This document shows, in pieces, positions 1-9,113 of a stretch of 64,000 bases of DNA. Source of the stretch: Actinomadura sp. DC4 (GTDB taxonomy: Bacteria > Actinomycetota > Actinomycetes > Streptosporangiales > Streptosporangiaceae); contig NZ_JAUEQY010000005.1 of the NCBI RefSeq assembly GCF_030406325.1, forward strand, positions 62,001 to 126,000, read 5' to 3'. A program made the translations under genes and the position numbers. Each line of letters opens with the position of its first letter. Position 1 is the stretch's first letter. The notes below the pieces were generated by a model. It saw nothing but the letters and a program-made list of their open reading frames with translations. It was not told the DNA's origin and ran no database searches.

Positions 1-542
1 CGCCCGCCAGCGACTTCACGCTCGGCATCCCGCGGACGGAGTCCTCGGCGTGGAACGGCCAGTCGCGGCGCGGCAAGAAGGTCCGCGACACCCTCAAGAG
101 CGAACTCGACCATGACGCCGGCAAGATCAAGGTGCTGAACGACGGAATCACCATGGCCGGAAAGTCGGGCCGCATCCCGATCACGATCTCCAACGGGCTC
201 GAACGCGGCACGGTCTCGGTGACCTTGCACGCCTACTCGCAGAACGACACCCGGCTGCGGGTCAACTCCGTGGACCGCACGCTCGTTCTCGAACCCGGGC
301 ACAAGGACCAGGTCACTCTCGACATGAAGGCGTCCGCCAACGGCATGGCGTACGTCTACCTCGAGCTCCTCGCTCCTGACGGCCGCGCTTTCGGGGGTTC
401 GCACGTGCTCCACGTACGCGCCACCGGATACGGGCGAACCGCACTGCTCATCACGGGCGTCTCACTTGCCGTACTCTTCGTCGGCGTCGCCTATCGCATC
501 ATGCGCCGCAGAGCCGAGCGACCGGAGGAATCCGTTGAGTGA
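1..542 (+). CDS. DUF6049 family membrane-anchored protein, C-terminal part (start outside window)
   Basis: The open frame runs in from the left edge (first full codon at base 3) and stops at 540-542. The visible 179 residues form a beta-rich extracytoplasmic segment, then one membrane helix (roughly GRTALLITGVSLAVLFVGVAY) and a short basic cytoplasmic tail. A protein of this architecture directly upstream of murJ is the DUF6049 family of actinobacteria; its function is unknown but linkage suggests an envelope role. The stop overlaps the murJ TTG start by 8 bases, so the two are probably translationally coupled. The family call rests on context plus topology. Confidence 0.75.
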   Translation, partial: PASDFTLGIPRTESSAWNGQSRRGKKVRDTLKSELDHDAGKIKVLNDGITMAGKSGRIPITISNGLERGTVSVTLHAYSQNDTRLRVNSVDRTLVLEPGHKDQVTLDMKASANGMAYVYLELLAPDGRAFGGSHVLHVRATGYGRTALLITGVSLAVLFVGVAYRIMRRRAERPEESVE

Positions 543-2286
543 CCTGGAGCCGGGCAGGCCCGACGTCGCCGACGTCACACTGCCCGACATCCCGGTGGTC
601 GAGGTCGAGACCGAGGCCGCCGAGATCGACGCCTCGCGCGCCCGCAGCGGCGGTGTCGGCGGCCTGCTGAAGTCCAGCGCCGTCATGGCGCTGGGCACCG
701 TGGCCTCACGGCTGCTCGGCTTCGTGCGCAACGCGGTCATCGTCATCGCCCTGGGCACCGGCCCGCTGGGCGACGTATACAACGTCGCGAACACCTTCCC
801 CAACGTCATCTACGACCTGCTGCTCGGTGGCATCCTCACCGCGGTGCACGTGCCCATGCTCGTACGCGCACTGGAGAAGGACCGCGAGTACGGCGAGGAG
901 TACGAGGCGCGGCTGCTCACGATCGTGCTCGGCGGCCTGCTGGTGCTGACCGCGATCGCGATGCTCTGCGCGCCCCTCCTGGTCGACCTGTACGCCAGCG
1001 GCTTCACGCCCGAACAGCACAAGCTGGCCGTGATCTTCGCGCTGTTCTTCCTCCCGCAGATCTTCTTCTACGGCGTCGGCGCGCTCGCCGGGGCCTCGCT
1101 CAACGCCCGCGGCAGCTTCGGCGCGCCGATGTGGACCCCGGTGCTGAACAGCGTCGTCGTCATCGTCGTCGGCGGCGCGTTCCTGCTCGTCGCGGGCGCG
1201 GGCGCCACGCCGTCGGGCGTCACCAACGGCGAGATCATCCTGCTGGCCGGCGGCACGACGCTCGGCATCATCGTGCAGACGATCGCGATGTGGCCCTCGC
1301 TGCGGGCGGTCGGCTTCCGCTACCGCCCGCGCTTCGACTTCCGCCGCGAGGAGCTCGCGCCGGTCGGTGGCATGGCGCTGTGGACCCTGCTCTACGTCGC
1401 GATCATGCAGATCGGCTTCGTGGTGAACACCAACATCGCGGTGCGCGCCGGGGTTCGGGGCGAGAAGGAGCATCTCGGGTACGGCGTCGGGCTCACCCCG
1501 TGGAACAACGCCTATCTGCTGTTCCAGCTCCCGTACGCCATCGTCGGCGTGTCGGTGATGACGGCACTGCTGCCGCGGATGAGCCGCCACGCCTCCGAGG
1601 AGCGGTTCGACCTGGTCCGCGAGGACCTGACGTCGGGCCTCAACCTGTCCTCGGTGATCATCGTGCCGTCGGCGGCGCTGCTGTTCGCGCTCAGCCCCGA
1701 ACTCGTCACGGCGTTCTTCGCACACGGCTCCACCGGCATGGCCGACGGACTGATGATCGCCAACGTCGTACAGGCGTTCGCGCTGGCCCTGGTGCCGTTC
1801 GCGATCTTCCAGTTGCTGCTGCGGGTCTTCTACTCGCTGGCCGACACACGGACGCCGGCGCTGATCGCGATCGGCAACATCGTGATCAGCATCTCGCTCG
1901 GTCTGGTCGGTTATGAGATCCTGCCCACTGACATGATCGTCGAAGGCATCGCAATCGCGCTCGGCATCTCCTGGGCGGCCGGCTGTGTGGTGGCCGCGCT
2001 CATCCTTCGCCGCCGTTTGGTCGGCCTCGGAGCCCGGCAGATGGTACGAACGCATATAAAGATCGCGGTCGCCACCGTTCCGGCGTTCGTGTTCGCGCTC
2101 ATCGTCCATGAAGTGTTCTTGAAACTTTTCTATTATCAGCTGATCACTTCGGTGCTGGCGCTCGCTGTCGGCGGCGCCGGAGCGGCCGTGCTGTATGTGC
2201 TGGTTGCGCGCAGACTGCGAATCTCCGAAGTGGAAACACTCGCCGGAACCGTGATGCGCAGGTTGCCCGGACGTGTCTCGAGTTAG
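535..2286 (+). CDS. murJ: Lipid II flippase MurJ (MviN)
   Basis: Polytopic membrane protein of 583 residues that flips the peptidoglycan precursor lipid II across the cytoplasmic membrane. The MviN/MOP signature is clear at the start of the core (LKSSAVMALGTVASRLLGFVRN), followed by about 14 hydrophobic segments. I place the start at the TTG at 535, not at an upstream ATG, because GGAGGA lies 6-7 bases before it and it overlaps the previous stop. An acidic N-terminal extension of about 45 residues precedes the first helix. The kinase-like domain fused to MviN in mycobacteria is encoded here by a separate downstream gene. Confidence 0.95.
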   Translation: MSDLEPGRPDVADVTLPDIPVVEVETEAAEIDASRARSGGVGGLLKSSAVMALGTVASRLLGFVRNAVIVIALGTGPLGDVYNVANTFPNVIYDLLLGGILTAVHVPMLVRALEKDREYGEEYEARLLTIVLGGLLVLTAIAMLCAPLLVDLYASGFTPEQHKLAVIFALFFLPQIFFYGVGALAGASLNARGSFGAPMWTPVLNSVVVIVVGGAFLLVAGAGATPSGVTNGEIILLAGGTTLGIIVQTIAMWPSLRAVGFRYRPRFDFRREELAPVGGMALWTLLYVAIMQIGFVVNTNIAVRAGVRGEKEHLGYGVGLTPWNNAYLLFQLPYAIVGVSVMTALLPRMSRHASEERFDLVREDLTSGLNLSSVIIVPSAALLFALSPELVTAFFAHGSTGMADGLMIANVVQAFALALVPFAIFQLLLRVFYSLADTRTPALIAIGNIVISISLGLVGYEILPTDMIVEGIAIALGISWAAGCVVAALILRRRLVGLGARQMVRTHIKIAVATVPAFVFALIVHEVFLKLFYYQLITSVLALAVGGAGAAVLYVLVARRLRISEVETLAGTVMRRLPGRVSS

Positions 2287-2300
2287 GAGAGGGTGCCCGT

Positions 2301-2474
2301 ATGGTGGGAGAGCGCAACCGTCTACGGGTAGTAACCCAGAGACGCTCCTCGAGCGTCCTACCATCGGGCGGAGTCGTGCACGAAACCGCCCACGAGGCAT
2401 CGAGGGAGGGTCGAGGGCGTAAGGGAGCCACGGCACATATGGGACGCGATTACCTGCGCCGGACGCCGCGTTGA
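2301..2474 (+). CDS. Possible 57-residue ORF between murJ and the pseudokinase
   Basis: An ATG at 2301 is preceded by AGGAGAGGGT with good spacing, and the frame runs to a TGA at 2472-2474 that overlaps the TTG start of the pseudokinase gene (TTGA). The 57-residue product is basic and hydrophilic, with no recognisable domain. Third-position GC is only about 65 percent, well below neighbouring genes, which argues against an ordinary conserved gene. It could be a leader peptide coupling translation of the next gene, or chance. Confidence 0.3.
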   Translation: MVGERNRLRVVTQRRSSSVLPSGGVVHETAHEASREGRGRKGATAHMGRDYLRRTPR

Positions 2475-4051
2475 GCACGTCCGTCATCGAACCCGGGACC
2501 CGCCTTGCCGGTCGTTACCGTTTGGACGACCGCGTCAGCGAAGCGGGCGGTTCCACATTCTGGAAAGCGACGGACGAGATCCTCGCCCGTCCCGTCGCGG
2601 TGCTCACCTTCGCCCCGGGCTTTCCCCGGGTGCACGACGTGGTCACCGCGGCCCGCGCCGCCAGCCGGCTCACCGACCCGCGCCTCACCCAGGTCTTCGA
2701 CGCCGATGACAGCGGTGAGCGCGCATACGTCGTGAGTGAGTGGGTCACCGGCGAGACGCTCGAAGACCTGCTCGCCGACGGCCCGATGGAGCCCGGACGA
2801 GCGGCCGCGTTCCTGCTGGAGGCCGCCGAGGCGCTCGCGTCGGCGCACAGTGCGGGCCTGGCCCACCTGTGCATCACGCCGCACAACCTCGTGTGGACCA
2901 GCGGTGGCACGGTCAAGGTCACCGGCCTGGGCGTCGAAGCCGTCCTCGCCGGTTCCACCTCCGACGCCCCGGCGGCCGAGGACACCCAGGGCCTGGGCCA
3001 CCTGCTGTACGCCGCGCTGACCGGGCACTGGTGCGGCCCCGAAGGCACTCAGCTGCCGGCCGCCCCGGCCGGACCCGACGGACGGCCGGTCTCCCCCGCG
3101 CAACTACGGCCCGGCGTTCCGTCCGACCTCGACGAGATCACCTGCCGCGCGTTGCACCTGCCCGTACGCGGCTCGCAGGAGCCGCTGACGGCGCCGGCGA
3201 ACTTCGTCGCCGCCCTGAGCCGGGTACCGCGCTCTCCGCTGCCCTTCGTGCCGCTCGCGGGTTCGACGCCGCCCGGAGTCATCTCCCGGCCGGACAACCC
3301 GCCGGACCACCCGCCGACCAGCACGCGTACCTCGCCGATCGACCCGCTGTCAGGGCACACCGTCCCGGATCCGCAGACCGCGCGTACGCAGCACGCACAG
3401 CACGCTCCGCGGCCCACCCGTCCGGCACCGGTGCGTCACTCGCCCTCGAACGGTTCGGGCTCGGTCAGCCGGCCGGTCCTCGCGGCCATCGCGGTCGGTG
3501 TGCTCATCATCGTCGGTCTCGGCGGCTGGGGCCTGTCCCGGCTCGGTGGCGGCGGTGGCGACGACACGAAGGACAAGGCGGGCGCCAAGACCAGCACGTC
3601 CGCCAAGCCGACGGTGGTGAAGCTCAAAACGGTCGGCGCGAGCGCCTACAACCGGCCACCGCATCCCGACAGCTCCGCCACACAGGACGTCGGCAACGCC
3701 ATCGACAACAGCAAGTCGAGCGCCTGGACCACCCAGCACTACGGAAACGCCCACTACGGCGGCTACCGCTCCGGCATCGGGCTCGTGATCGACATGGGCA
3801 AGTCCGTGACCGTCTCCAATGTCAAGGTGATGATGCCGCAGGCCAGCGCGGCGGGCACGGTGGAGCTCCACGTGGGCGACTCCAAGGACGCGAGCACGCC
3901 GCAGGCCGGCACCGCCGCGGCGAGCGGGTCCTTCGAGATCAACGGCAAGCAGACCAAGGGCCGCTACGTCACGCTGTGGTTCACGAAGTTGCCGAACGTC
4001 GGTGAGTTCCGGGCGGTCGTACGCGACGTTGCGGTGTACGGAACGGGCTGA
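2471..4051 (+). CDS. Membrane-anchored pseudokinase with C-terminal discoidin-like domain
   Basis: Product of 526 residues. Residues about 10-260 have the fold pattern of a Ser/Thr kinase, but the catalytic residues are gone: the VAIK lysine region reads VAVLTF, the HRD-type loop reads HLCITPHN, and no DFG is present (VTGLG). A proline-rich linker leads to one membrane helix at about residues 336-356, then a 140-residue extracytoplasmic domain resembling F5/8 type C (discoidin-like) modules. It corresponds to the pseudokinase and sugar-binding-like parts of mycobacterial MviN (Rv3910), which bind the FHA protein FhaA to control MurJ. A similar role next to murJ is an inference. The start is a TTG with a weak ribosome site. 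Confidence 0.85.
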   Translation: MSTSVIEPGTRLAGRYRLDDRVSEAGGSTFWKATDEILARPVAVLTFAPGFPRVHDVVTAARAASRLTDPRLTQVFDADDSGERAYVVSEWVTGETLEDLLADGPMEPGRAAAFLLEAAEALASAHSAGLAHLCITPHNLVWTSGGTVKVTGLGVEAVLAGSTSDAPAAEDTQGLGHLLYAALTGHWCGPEGTQLPAAPAGPDGRPVSPAQLRPGVPSDLDEITCRALHLPVRGSQEPLTAPANFVAALSRVPRSPLPFVPLAGSTPPGVISRPDNPPDHPPTSTRTSPIDPLSGHTVPDPQTARTQHAQHAPRPTRPAPVRHSPSNGSGSVSRPVLAAIAVGVLIIVGLGGWGLSRLGGGGGDDTKDKAGAKTSTSAKPTVVKLKTVGASAYNRPPHPDSSATQDVGNAIDNSKSSAWTTQHYGNAHYGGYRSGIGLVIDMGKSVTVSNVKVMMPQASAAGTVELHVGDSKDASTPQAGTAAASGSFEINGKQTKGRYVTLWFTKLPNVGEFRAVVRDVAVYGTG

Positions 4052-4258
4052 TCCCGTCACATCGGGCATGATCGACCAGGGACGGCTAACATCGGGATCG
4101 TGCTGAGGGCCCCCCGAAACGGAGAATGCGGTTTCCGCCGATCGTCCGAGCGCCTTGCGGTATGCCCGTACGACCGCGCCGACGCCGAACCGGGGAGCGC
4201 GGGCCGGGCCTCGCACACGTTCAGCGATGATGCCTGCGACGGAACGGGCTGACGGATT

Positions 4259-4888
4259 ATGGCGATCATGCGTGGGGGACGCTCGGTCGAGGCTGCTCCG
4301 GACAAGGAGCTGCTGAGACGGCACGCCGAGGGCGATCCGGATGCTTTCTCAGAGCTCGTGCACCGACACCGGGACCGGATGTGGGCCGTGGCGTTGCGGA
4401 CGCTCGGCGACCCGGAGGAGGCCGCGGACGCGTTGCAGGAGGCGTTCCTGTCGGCGTACCGCGCGGCGGGCCGGTTCCGCGGTGACGCGGCGGTGACGAC
4501 GTGGCTGCACCGGATCGTCGTGAACGCCTGCCTGGACCGGCTGCGGCGGCGCGCGATCCGCCCCGTGGTGCCGATGGGCGACGACGCCACCCTCGACTCG
4601 GTGGCGCCTAAGAACAGCGACCCGACCTCGGCGCACGAGCTGTCGCTCGACGTGAGTCAGGCACTACAGCGCATACCCTTCGAGCAACGGGCGGCCCTGG
4701 TCCTGGTGGACATGATGGGGTACGCCGTCGACGACGCGGCCAAGGTTCTGGAGGTGCCTCCGGGCACGATCAAGAGCCGTTGCGCACGCGGCCGGGCACG
4801 GCTGGCACCACTTCTTGGCCACTTGCGGAACCAGGGAGGCGGTTCAGCCGTCGAATCTGCGGAGGAAGGAGGTGGCAAACCCGCGTGA
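4259..4888 (+). CDS. sigM: RNA polymerase ECF sigma factor, SigM family
   Basis: Product of 209 residues with sigma region 2 (FSELVHRHRDRMWAVALRTL, then DALQEAFLSAYR) and region 4 (YAVDDAAKVLEVPPGTIKSR). Position between the MviN/pseudokinase genes and trxB matches sigM of mycobacteria and streptomycetes, an envelope and oxidative-stress sigma factor. The stop overlaps the GTG start of the anti-sigma gene (GTGA), indicating a coupled pair. No promoter in the 207-base upstream gap could be assigned with confidence. Confidence 0.9.
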   Translation: MAIMRGGRSVEAAPDKELLRRHAEGDPDAFSELVHRHRDRMWAVALRTLGDPEEAADALQEAFLSAYRAAGRFRGDAAVTTWLHRIVVNACLDRLRRRAIRPVVPMGDDATLDSVAPKNSDPTSAHELSLDVSQALQRIPFEQRAALVLVDMMGYAVDDAAKVLEVPPGTIKSRCARGRARLAPLLGHLRNQGGGSAVESAEEGGGKPA

Positions 4889-5637
4889 CTGCCGCACACC
4901 TTGATTATGAAGCACTGGCCGACTTCGCCGAGGGAATTCTCGACGATGCCACGGCCACATCCACCGAGGAGCATCTGGCGTACTGCGACGACTGCCGCAG
5001 GCGCGCCGCCGAGGTGGCGGAGGTCTCCCGCGTTCTCGCGCGGGCACCGACGCCGCCGATGCCCGCTCACCTCGTCGACCGTCTCGATGCGGCACTCGCC
5101 GCTGAGGCGGCGTCGCACGTGCACGCCCACCGGCCCAATCGCCGCTTTCAGTACATCGCCGCGGCGGCCGCCGCGGTCGTGCTCGTTGGCGGGGGGGCCG
5201 CCGCCGTCCGTACGGTCATGGACGATGGAGAGTCGTCGAGCGTCACGGGCACCCAACCACCGATGATCGACCGAACCCACTCCGTCGTCCCACGGGGGCC
5301 GGCGATCGCTCGCGCGGTCCCGTTCACGGTGGTGCAGACGGGGACGAGATACACGACCGCCGGCCTGGAGTCCCAGGTCACCGGCGCGCTGTCGAAGGCC
5401 GCCGCGAACGACCCGAAGGCGATGAGCGCCGCGAACGGCCCGCTGGCCGACTGCGTGACGCGCGTCGGCGGCGGGAAGGTCCCGCTGCTGGTGGACTCGG
5501 CGACGTACGAAGGCCGGTCCGCCACCATCATCGCGCTGCCCGGTGGCGACACCGCTCACGCGGACGTCTGGATCGTCGGCCCGAAGTGCTCGGCGTCCGG
5601 CGGCGATGTGCTCCTGCATCGTCAGATCGCCCGCTGA
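4885..5637 (+). CDS. Membrane anti-sigma factor with zf-HC2 domain
   Basis: Product of 250 residues. A zinc-binding anti-sigma domain lies at the N-terminus, with the motif EEHLAYCDDCRRR (HxxxCxxC), followed by one membrane helix (IAAAAAAVVLVGGGAA) and an extracytoplasmic domain of about 150 residues. It is expected to sequester the SigM-like factor at the membrane. The start is the GTG at 4885, which overlaps the sigM stop and follows AGGAGG; longer upstream readings lie inside sigM. A terminator hairpin follows directly. Confidence 0.88.
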   Translation: MTAAHLDYEALADFAEGILDDATATSTEEHLAYCDDCRRRAAEVAEVSRVLARAPTPPMPAHLVDRLDAALAAEAASHVHAHRPNRRFQYIAAAAAAVVLVGGGAAAVRTVMDDGESSSVTGTQPPMIDRTHSVVPRGPAIARAVPFTVVQTGTRYTTAGLESQVTGALSKAAANDPKAMSAANGPLADCVTRVGGGKVPLLVDSATYEGRSATIIALPGGDTAHADVWIVGPKCSASGGDVLLHRQIAR

Positions 5638-5646
5638 CACCCTGTC

Positions 5647-5683
5647 GAGCCGGTCCGTCCCCATCGGGGCGGGCCGGCTCTTT
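5647..5683 (+). terminator. Rho-independent terminator after the anti-sigma gene
   Basis: A GC-rich hairpin (GAGCCGG...CCGGCTC with an inner CCCC/GGGG stem) is followed by TTT. It separates the sigM operon from the trxB promoter. Confidence 0.75.
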
Positions 5684-5701
5684 CGTGCCGCTGGACGGTG
5701 A

Positions 5702-5728
5702 GGGAATCCCGGCGGCCTAGGATCGGTT
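5702..5728 (+). promoter_or_regulatory. SigR-type promoter of trxBA
   Basis: GGGAAT at 5702-5707 and GTT at 5726-5728 are separated by exactly 18 bases. This fits the GGAAT-N18-GTT consensus of the thiol-oxidative-stress sigma factor SigR, whose classic target in Streptomyces is trxBA. The site lies about 57 bases before the trxB GTG. The sigR gene itself is not in the window. Confidence 0.7.
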
Positions 5729-5784
5729 TACCCGCATGCGAAGCAAGAACGGCCACCGCTTCGCCGATCAGAAAGAGGCGCAAA

Positions 5785-6765
5785 GTGAGCGACGTGCGTA
5801 ACGTGATCATCATCGGGTCGGGGCCCGCGGGCTATACGGCCGCGATCTACGCCGCCCGTGGTGACCTGAAGCCGCTGGTCTTCGAAGGGGCCGTCACCGC
5901 CGGCGGTGCGCTGATGAACACCACCGAGGTGGAGAACTTCCCCGGCTTCCCCGACGGCATCCAGGGCCCCGAGCTCATGGACAACCTGCGCAAGCAGGCC
6001 GAGCGCTTCGGCGCCGAACTCGTGACCGACGACGTCACCGAGGTCGACCTGACGGCGTCGCCGAAGGTCGTCAAGGTCGGCGACGAGATCCACCTCGCCC
6101 GTGCGGTCATCATCACGACCGGCTCTAGGTACCGCGAGCTGGGGCTGCCGAGCGAGAAGAGGCTCGCCGGGCACGGCGTGTCCTGGTGTGCGACCTGTGA
6201 CGGGTTCTTCTTCCGCGACAAGGAGATCGTCGTGGTCGGCGGGGGCGACTCCGCCCTGGAGGAGGCCATCTTCCTGAGCCGCTTCGGCAGCTCCGTGACC
6301 GTGGTCCACCGCCGTGACAAGCTGCGTGCGAGCAAGATCATGCAGGACCGCGCGTTCGCCAACGACAAGATCCGGTTCGAGTGGGACGCCGAGGTCGTGG
6401 ACATCGTCGGCGACGACCGCGTGACCGCCGTCAAGCTCCGCAACGTCAACACGGGCGAGGAGTCGACGCTGGAGACCTCCGGCGTGTTCATCGCCATCGG
6501 GCACGACCCGCGTACGGAGCTCTTCGCCGACCAGCTCGACCTGGACGACGAGGGCTACCTGATCGTCAACGCCCCGACGACCGAGACCAAGCTGCCCGGC
6601 GTGTTCGGCGCGGGCGATGTGGTCGACCATCGATACCGTCAGGCCATCACCGCTGCGGGTACCGGGTCGGCGGCGGCGCTCGACGCGGAGCACTGGCTGC
6701 AGGACCAGGGTACGGCCGAGCTCACCGGGCAGCCGGAGCCTGAGGTGCAACCGCAGCAGGTGTGA
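5785..6765 (+). CDS. trxB: Thioredoxin-disulfide reductase
   Basis: FAD- and NADPH-dependent flavoenzyme of 326 residues that reduces thioredoxin. The N-terminal FAD motif [19 protein letters not shown], the redox pair WCATC (Cys135 and Cys138), the NADPH motif [12 protein letters not shown] and the C-terminal GVFGAGDV are all intact. The GTG at 5785 is chosen because it follows AAAGAGG and places the Rossmann motif at the usual distance; an upstream in-frame start would sit before the SigR-type promoter. trxA follows after 55 bases, probably as one operon. Confidence 0.96.
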   Translation: MSDVRNVIIIGSGPAGYTAAIYAARGDLKPLVFEGAVTAGGALMNTTEVENFPGFPDGIQGPELMDNLRKQAERFGAELVTDDVTEVDLTASPKVVKVGDEIHLARAVIITTGSRYRELGLPSEKRLAGHGVSWCATCDGFFFRDKEIVVVGGGDSALEEAIFLSRFGSSVTVVHRRDKLRASKIMQDRAFANDKIRFEWDAEVVDIVGDDRVTAVKLRNVNTGEESTLETSGVFIAIGHDPRTELFADQLDLDDEGYLIVNAPTTETKLPGVFGAGDVVDHRYRQAITAAGTGSAAALDAEHWLQDQGTAELTGQPEPEVQPQQV

Positions 6766-6820
6766 GTACGTCGCGCGGGGACGCTCCTCGCGGGTTTCGT
6801 TTCTTTTCGAAGGAGATCTC

Positions 6821-7141
6821 GTGGCAACCAAGGCCGTCACCGACGCCGACTTCGACGTCGAGGTTCTCAAGAGTGACAAGCCGGTCCTGGTGGACTTCTG
6901 GGCGGAGTGGTGCGGCCCGTGCCGCCAGGTGGGCCCGATCCTGGAGGAGATCGCCACCGAGCACGCCGACAAGCTGTCCGTCGTCAAGATCAACATCGAC
7001 AAGAACCCTGGGGTGCCGGCGAAGTACGGGATCATGCAGATCCCGACGCTCAACGTCTTTCAGGACGGCGAGGTCGTCAAGCAGATCATCGGCGCGAAGC
7101 CGAAGGCGGCCCTCATGAAGGATCTCGCCGACTTTATTTGA
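6821..7141 (+). CDS. trxA: Thioredoxin
   Basis: Protein of 106 residues with the active site WCGPC (Cys31 and Cys34) and the conserved cis-proline segment QIPTLNVF. It accepts electrons from TrxB and reduces cytosolic disulfides. The GTG start at 6821 has a strong ribosome site (GAAGGAG) 6 bases upstream. A strong terminator closes the trxBA unit. The trxB-trxA order next to the parB side of oriC is standard in actinobacteria. Confidence 0.97.
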   Translation: MATKAVTDADFDVEVLKSDKPVLVDFWAEWCGPCRQVGPILEEIATEHADKLSVVKINIDKNPGVPAKYGIMQIPTLNVFQDGEVVKQIIGAKPKAALMKDLADFI

Positions 7142-7168
7142 GCCACCCGCCCTCCCGCGGTCTGGTCA

Positions 7169-7210
7169 GCGCCGGCCCCACGTCCTCTGACGTGGGGCCG
7201 GCGCTGTTTT
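7169..7210 (+). terminator. Terminator after trxA
   Basis: A nearly perfect stem of about 15 bp (GCGCCGGCCCCACG pairing with CGTGGGGCCGGCGC) is followed by TGTTTT. It lies in the convergent gap between trxA and the leftward GNAT gene. Confidence 0.88.
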
Positions 7211-7418
7211 GTGCCCTCTGACCTGGGAAAACTCGTGAGAGGTCCACTGGCGCACGAACGCGGGTGCCCTGGTGTGATCGGTTAGAGATGGGGTGTACGT
7301 GAGCGGTGGGGCGTGTGGTGGCCGTGGAGATGTGTTGTAGAGGTGGCGTACGGGTGTGGGGTGGGGTGGCGTTTTTTCGTGCCCATTTTTGCGGCGTGTC
7401 GCCTTGCGTCGGACCCTT

Positions 7419-8036
7419 TTAGACCGGTCGGAGAGCGCCTTCGGGCGACATCGACCCGAGGAGCCGTTCGAGGGCGACCTCGACGTCCTCGCGCCAGGAG
7501 ACGGCGGATTTGATCTCGAGGCGGAGCCGGGGGAAGCGATGGTGCGGGCGCACGGTCTTGAACCCGACCGCGAGCATGTAGTCGGCCGGCATGACACAGC
7601 CGGGCTTCTCCCACTTGAGATCCCCGAACGCCTCGATGGCCCGCAGCCCTCTACGCGTGAGATCTTTGGCGACGCCCTGGACGAGCATCCGCCCGAGCCC
7701 GCCCCCTTGGAACTCCGGGAGGATGTGAGCGGTCATCATGAGCGCGGCGTCGGCACTGACGGGACTCGTGGGAAAGGCGACCGACCGGGGAACGTAGAGC
7801 GGCGGCGCGTACATCACGAATCCCGCGGGGACGCTGTCGACGTAGACGAGCTTGCCGCAGCTGCCCCACTCGAGGAGCGTGGACGAGATCCAGGCTTCCT
7901 TTTCCAACTCGGGATCCCCGGCGTCTTCGGCCCGCTGCATGCTCACGGGGTCGAGCTCCCAGAACACGCACCTGCGACACCGAATCGGCAGGTCCTCGAG
8001 GTTGTCGAGCGTGATATTGACCAGACGACGCGACAC
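7419..8036 (-). CDS. GNAT family N-acetyltransferase
   Basis: Product of 205 residues with the acetyl-CoA-binding motif region HILPEFQGGGLGRMLVQGVA and a C-terminal beta strand typical of GNATs. The substrate is unknown. A GNAT gene between trxA and parB is a conserved feature of this actinobacterial locus, and it is the last recognisable gene before the gene-free parS region. The stop TAA is at 7419-7421, convergent with trxA. Confidence 0.85.
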   Translation of the reverse strand: MSRRLVNITLDNLEDLPIRCRRCVFWELDPVSMQRAEDAGDPELEKEAWISSTLLEWGSCGKLVYVDSVPAGFVMYAPPLYVPRSVAFPTSPVSADAALMMTAHILPEFQGGGLGRMLVQGVAKDLTRRGLRAIEAFGDLKWEKPGCVMPADYMLAVGFKTVRPHHRFPRLRLEIKSAVSWREDVEVALERLLGSMSPEGALRPV

Positions 8037-8148
8037 CGGCCAGGCCCCCTTCTTGGGCGGAGCGTCTTCATCACCAGGACCTATTCCCGCTTAGGGGAGA
8101 TCTTAGAGCTGGTTCTTGCACTCTGCCTTCTGGTAACTGACATCAAGC

Positions 8149-8162
8149 GTGTCACATGAAAC
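8149..8162. promoter_or_regulatory. Near-parS site upstream of the GNAT gene
   Basis: GTGTCACATGAAAC matches the parS core GTTTCACGTGAAAC at 12 of 14 positions. It lies about 110 bases before the leftward GNAT start. It may be a weak or decayed ParB site. Confidence 0.35.
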
Positions 8163-8682
8163 ACAAGCCCTGCCGACGCGGGGCCGACTCACAGGGGGCG
8201 TGCGCTGGTCCGTTCTGCTGTCCTGCAGCGTCATCATGGGGGTCCACTGGAGACCATCGGCGACCTGCTTTGCCGTGACGGCGGCTGCCCCGGATCTGGC
8301 TACCGAGCCCTTCGGCTCGCGCTATGGAACCGTCGCCTACCCGCGTACGCCGCGTGCTGTCACGGGCATTCGGAACGGCACCGGGGGAAGTCGGTCAGGG
8401 AGACCACCAGCGGCCCGGGGATGCCCGGCCGCAGGCCCTGGCAGGCAGGCGTCCTCGTAGAGCACGACCGGCGCCGAGCGCGCGGACGAACTCCGCCTTC
8501 GACCGACTAGAACCGTGCCGCCCGTCGGAGGTCACCGCATCGGGGCAGCTGGACTTCTAGGGAAAGCAGCAATCAGACCGGCTGCGTACGCCCGAAGCGC
8601 CCCCTTTCGTAGAGGACACTCGTCGGGCGCGGCCGGGACGGCCCCGAGATTCGCGGCACGCAAGTCAGTGGTACCGACGGGC

Positions 8683-8758
8683 GCGTGGACGCCCGCGGGA
8701 TGCGTGGACGCCCGCGGGATGCGTGGACGCCCGCGGGGTGCATGGACGCCCGCGGGAT
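8683..8758. repeat. Tandem repeat, 19-bp unit, four copies
   Basis: Four consecutive units of GCGTGGACGCCCGCGGGAT begin at 8683, 8702, 8721 and 8740. Units 1 and 2 are identical; unit 3 has a G for A near its end and unit 4 an A for G near its start. There are no spacers and no flanking gene. Confidence 0.95.
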
Positions 8759-9035
8759 GCGTCGAGGCCAGTGGACGCGTCGACGCCGGGGCAGCCTCCG
8801 ACGGGCGGTCTGCCGGACCCCGGTCGAGACCATCTGCACCGTGAATGGACAGCGGCGAAGCGTCGCCCTCCGGAGCTACCGACAGGCCGTGGTCGACCTG
8901 CCGGCCGAACGGTCCGGTCCGCGGGATAGGCCCGAGATCCTGCACGTGCTGACACCCGCCGACCGGCGCCGGCAGGGCCCGGCACGTCCCGGCCAGGGGG
9001 TCACCGCGCTGCCCAGTAAGCCGGCACGTGACAGC

Positions 9036-9113
9036 GAGTTCGCCGTCTCCTCACGTCGCCTGACACCACACCGACCCCTGCGAGCTCCGACCCACCTGGG
9101 AAGGTCGAGACAG
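9036..9113. repeat. Dispersed repeat, copy 1
   Basis: Shares with copy 2 (9631-9696), in the same order, GAGTTC, CCACACCGACCC and AAGGTCGAGACAG. It is in the same orientation as copy 2 and about 11 bases longer in the middle. Confidence 0.65.

Noticed and set aside
706..2487. 593-codon minus-strand frame opposite murJ
   Set aside because: Rich in Arg, His, Asp and Gln, the usual antisense shadow of a GC-rich gene.
8683..8758. CRISPR-like array
   Set aside because: Units are directly adjacent with no spacers, and no cas genes are near.
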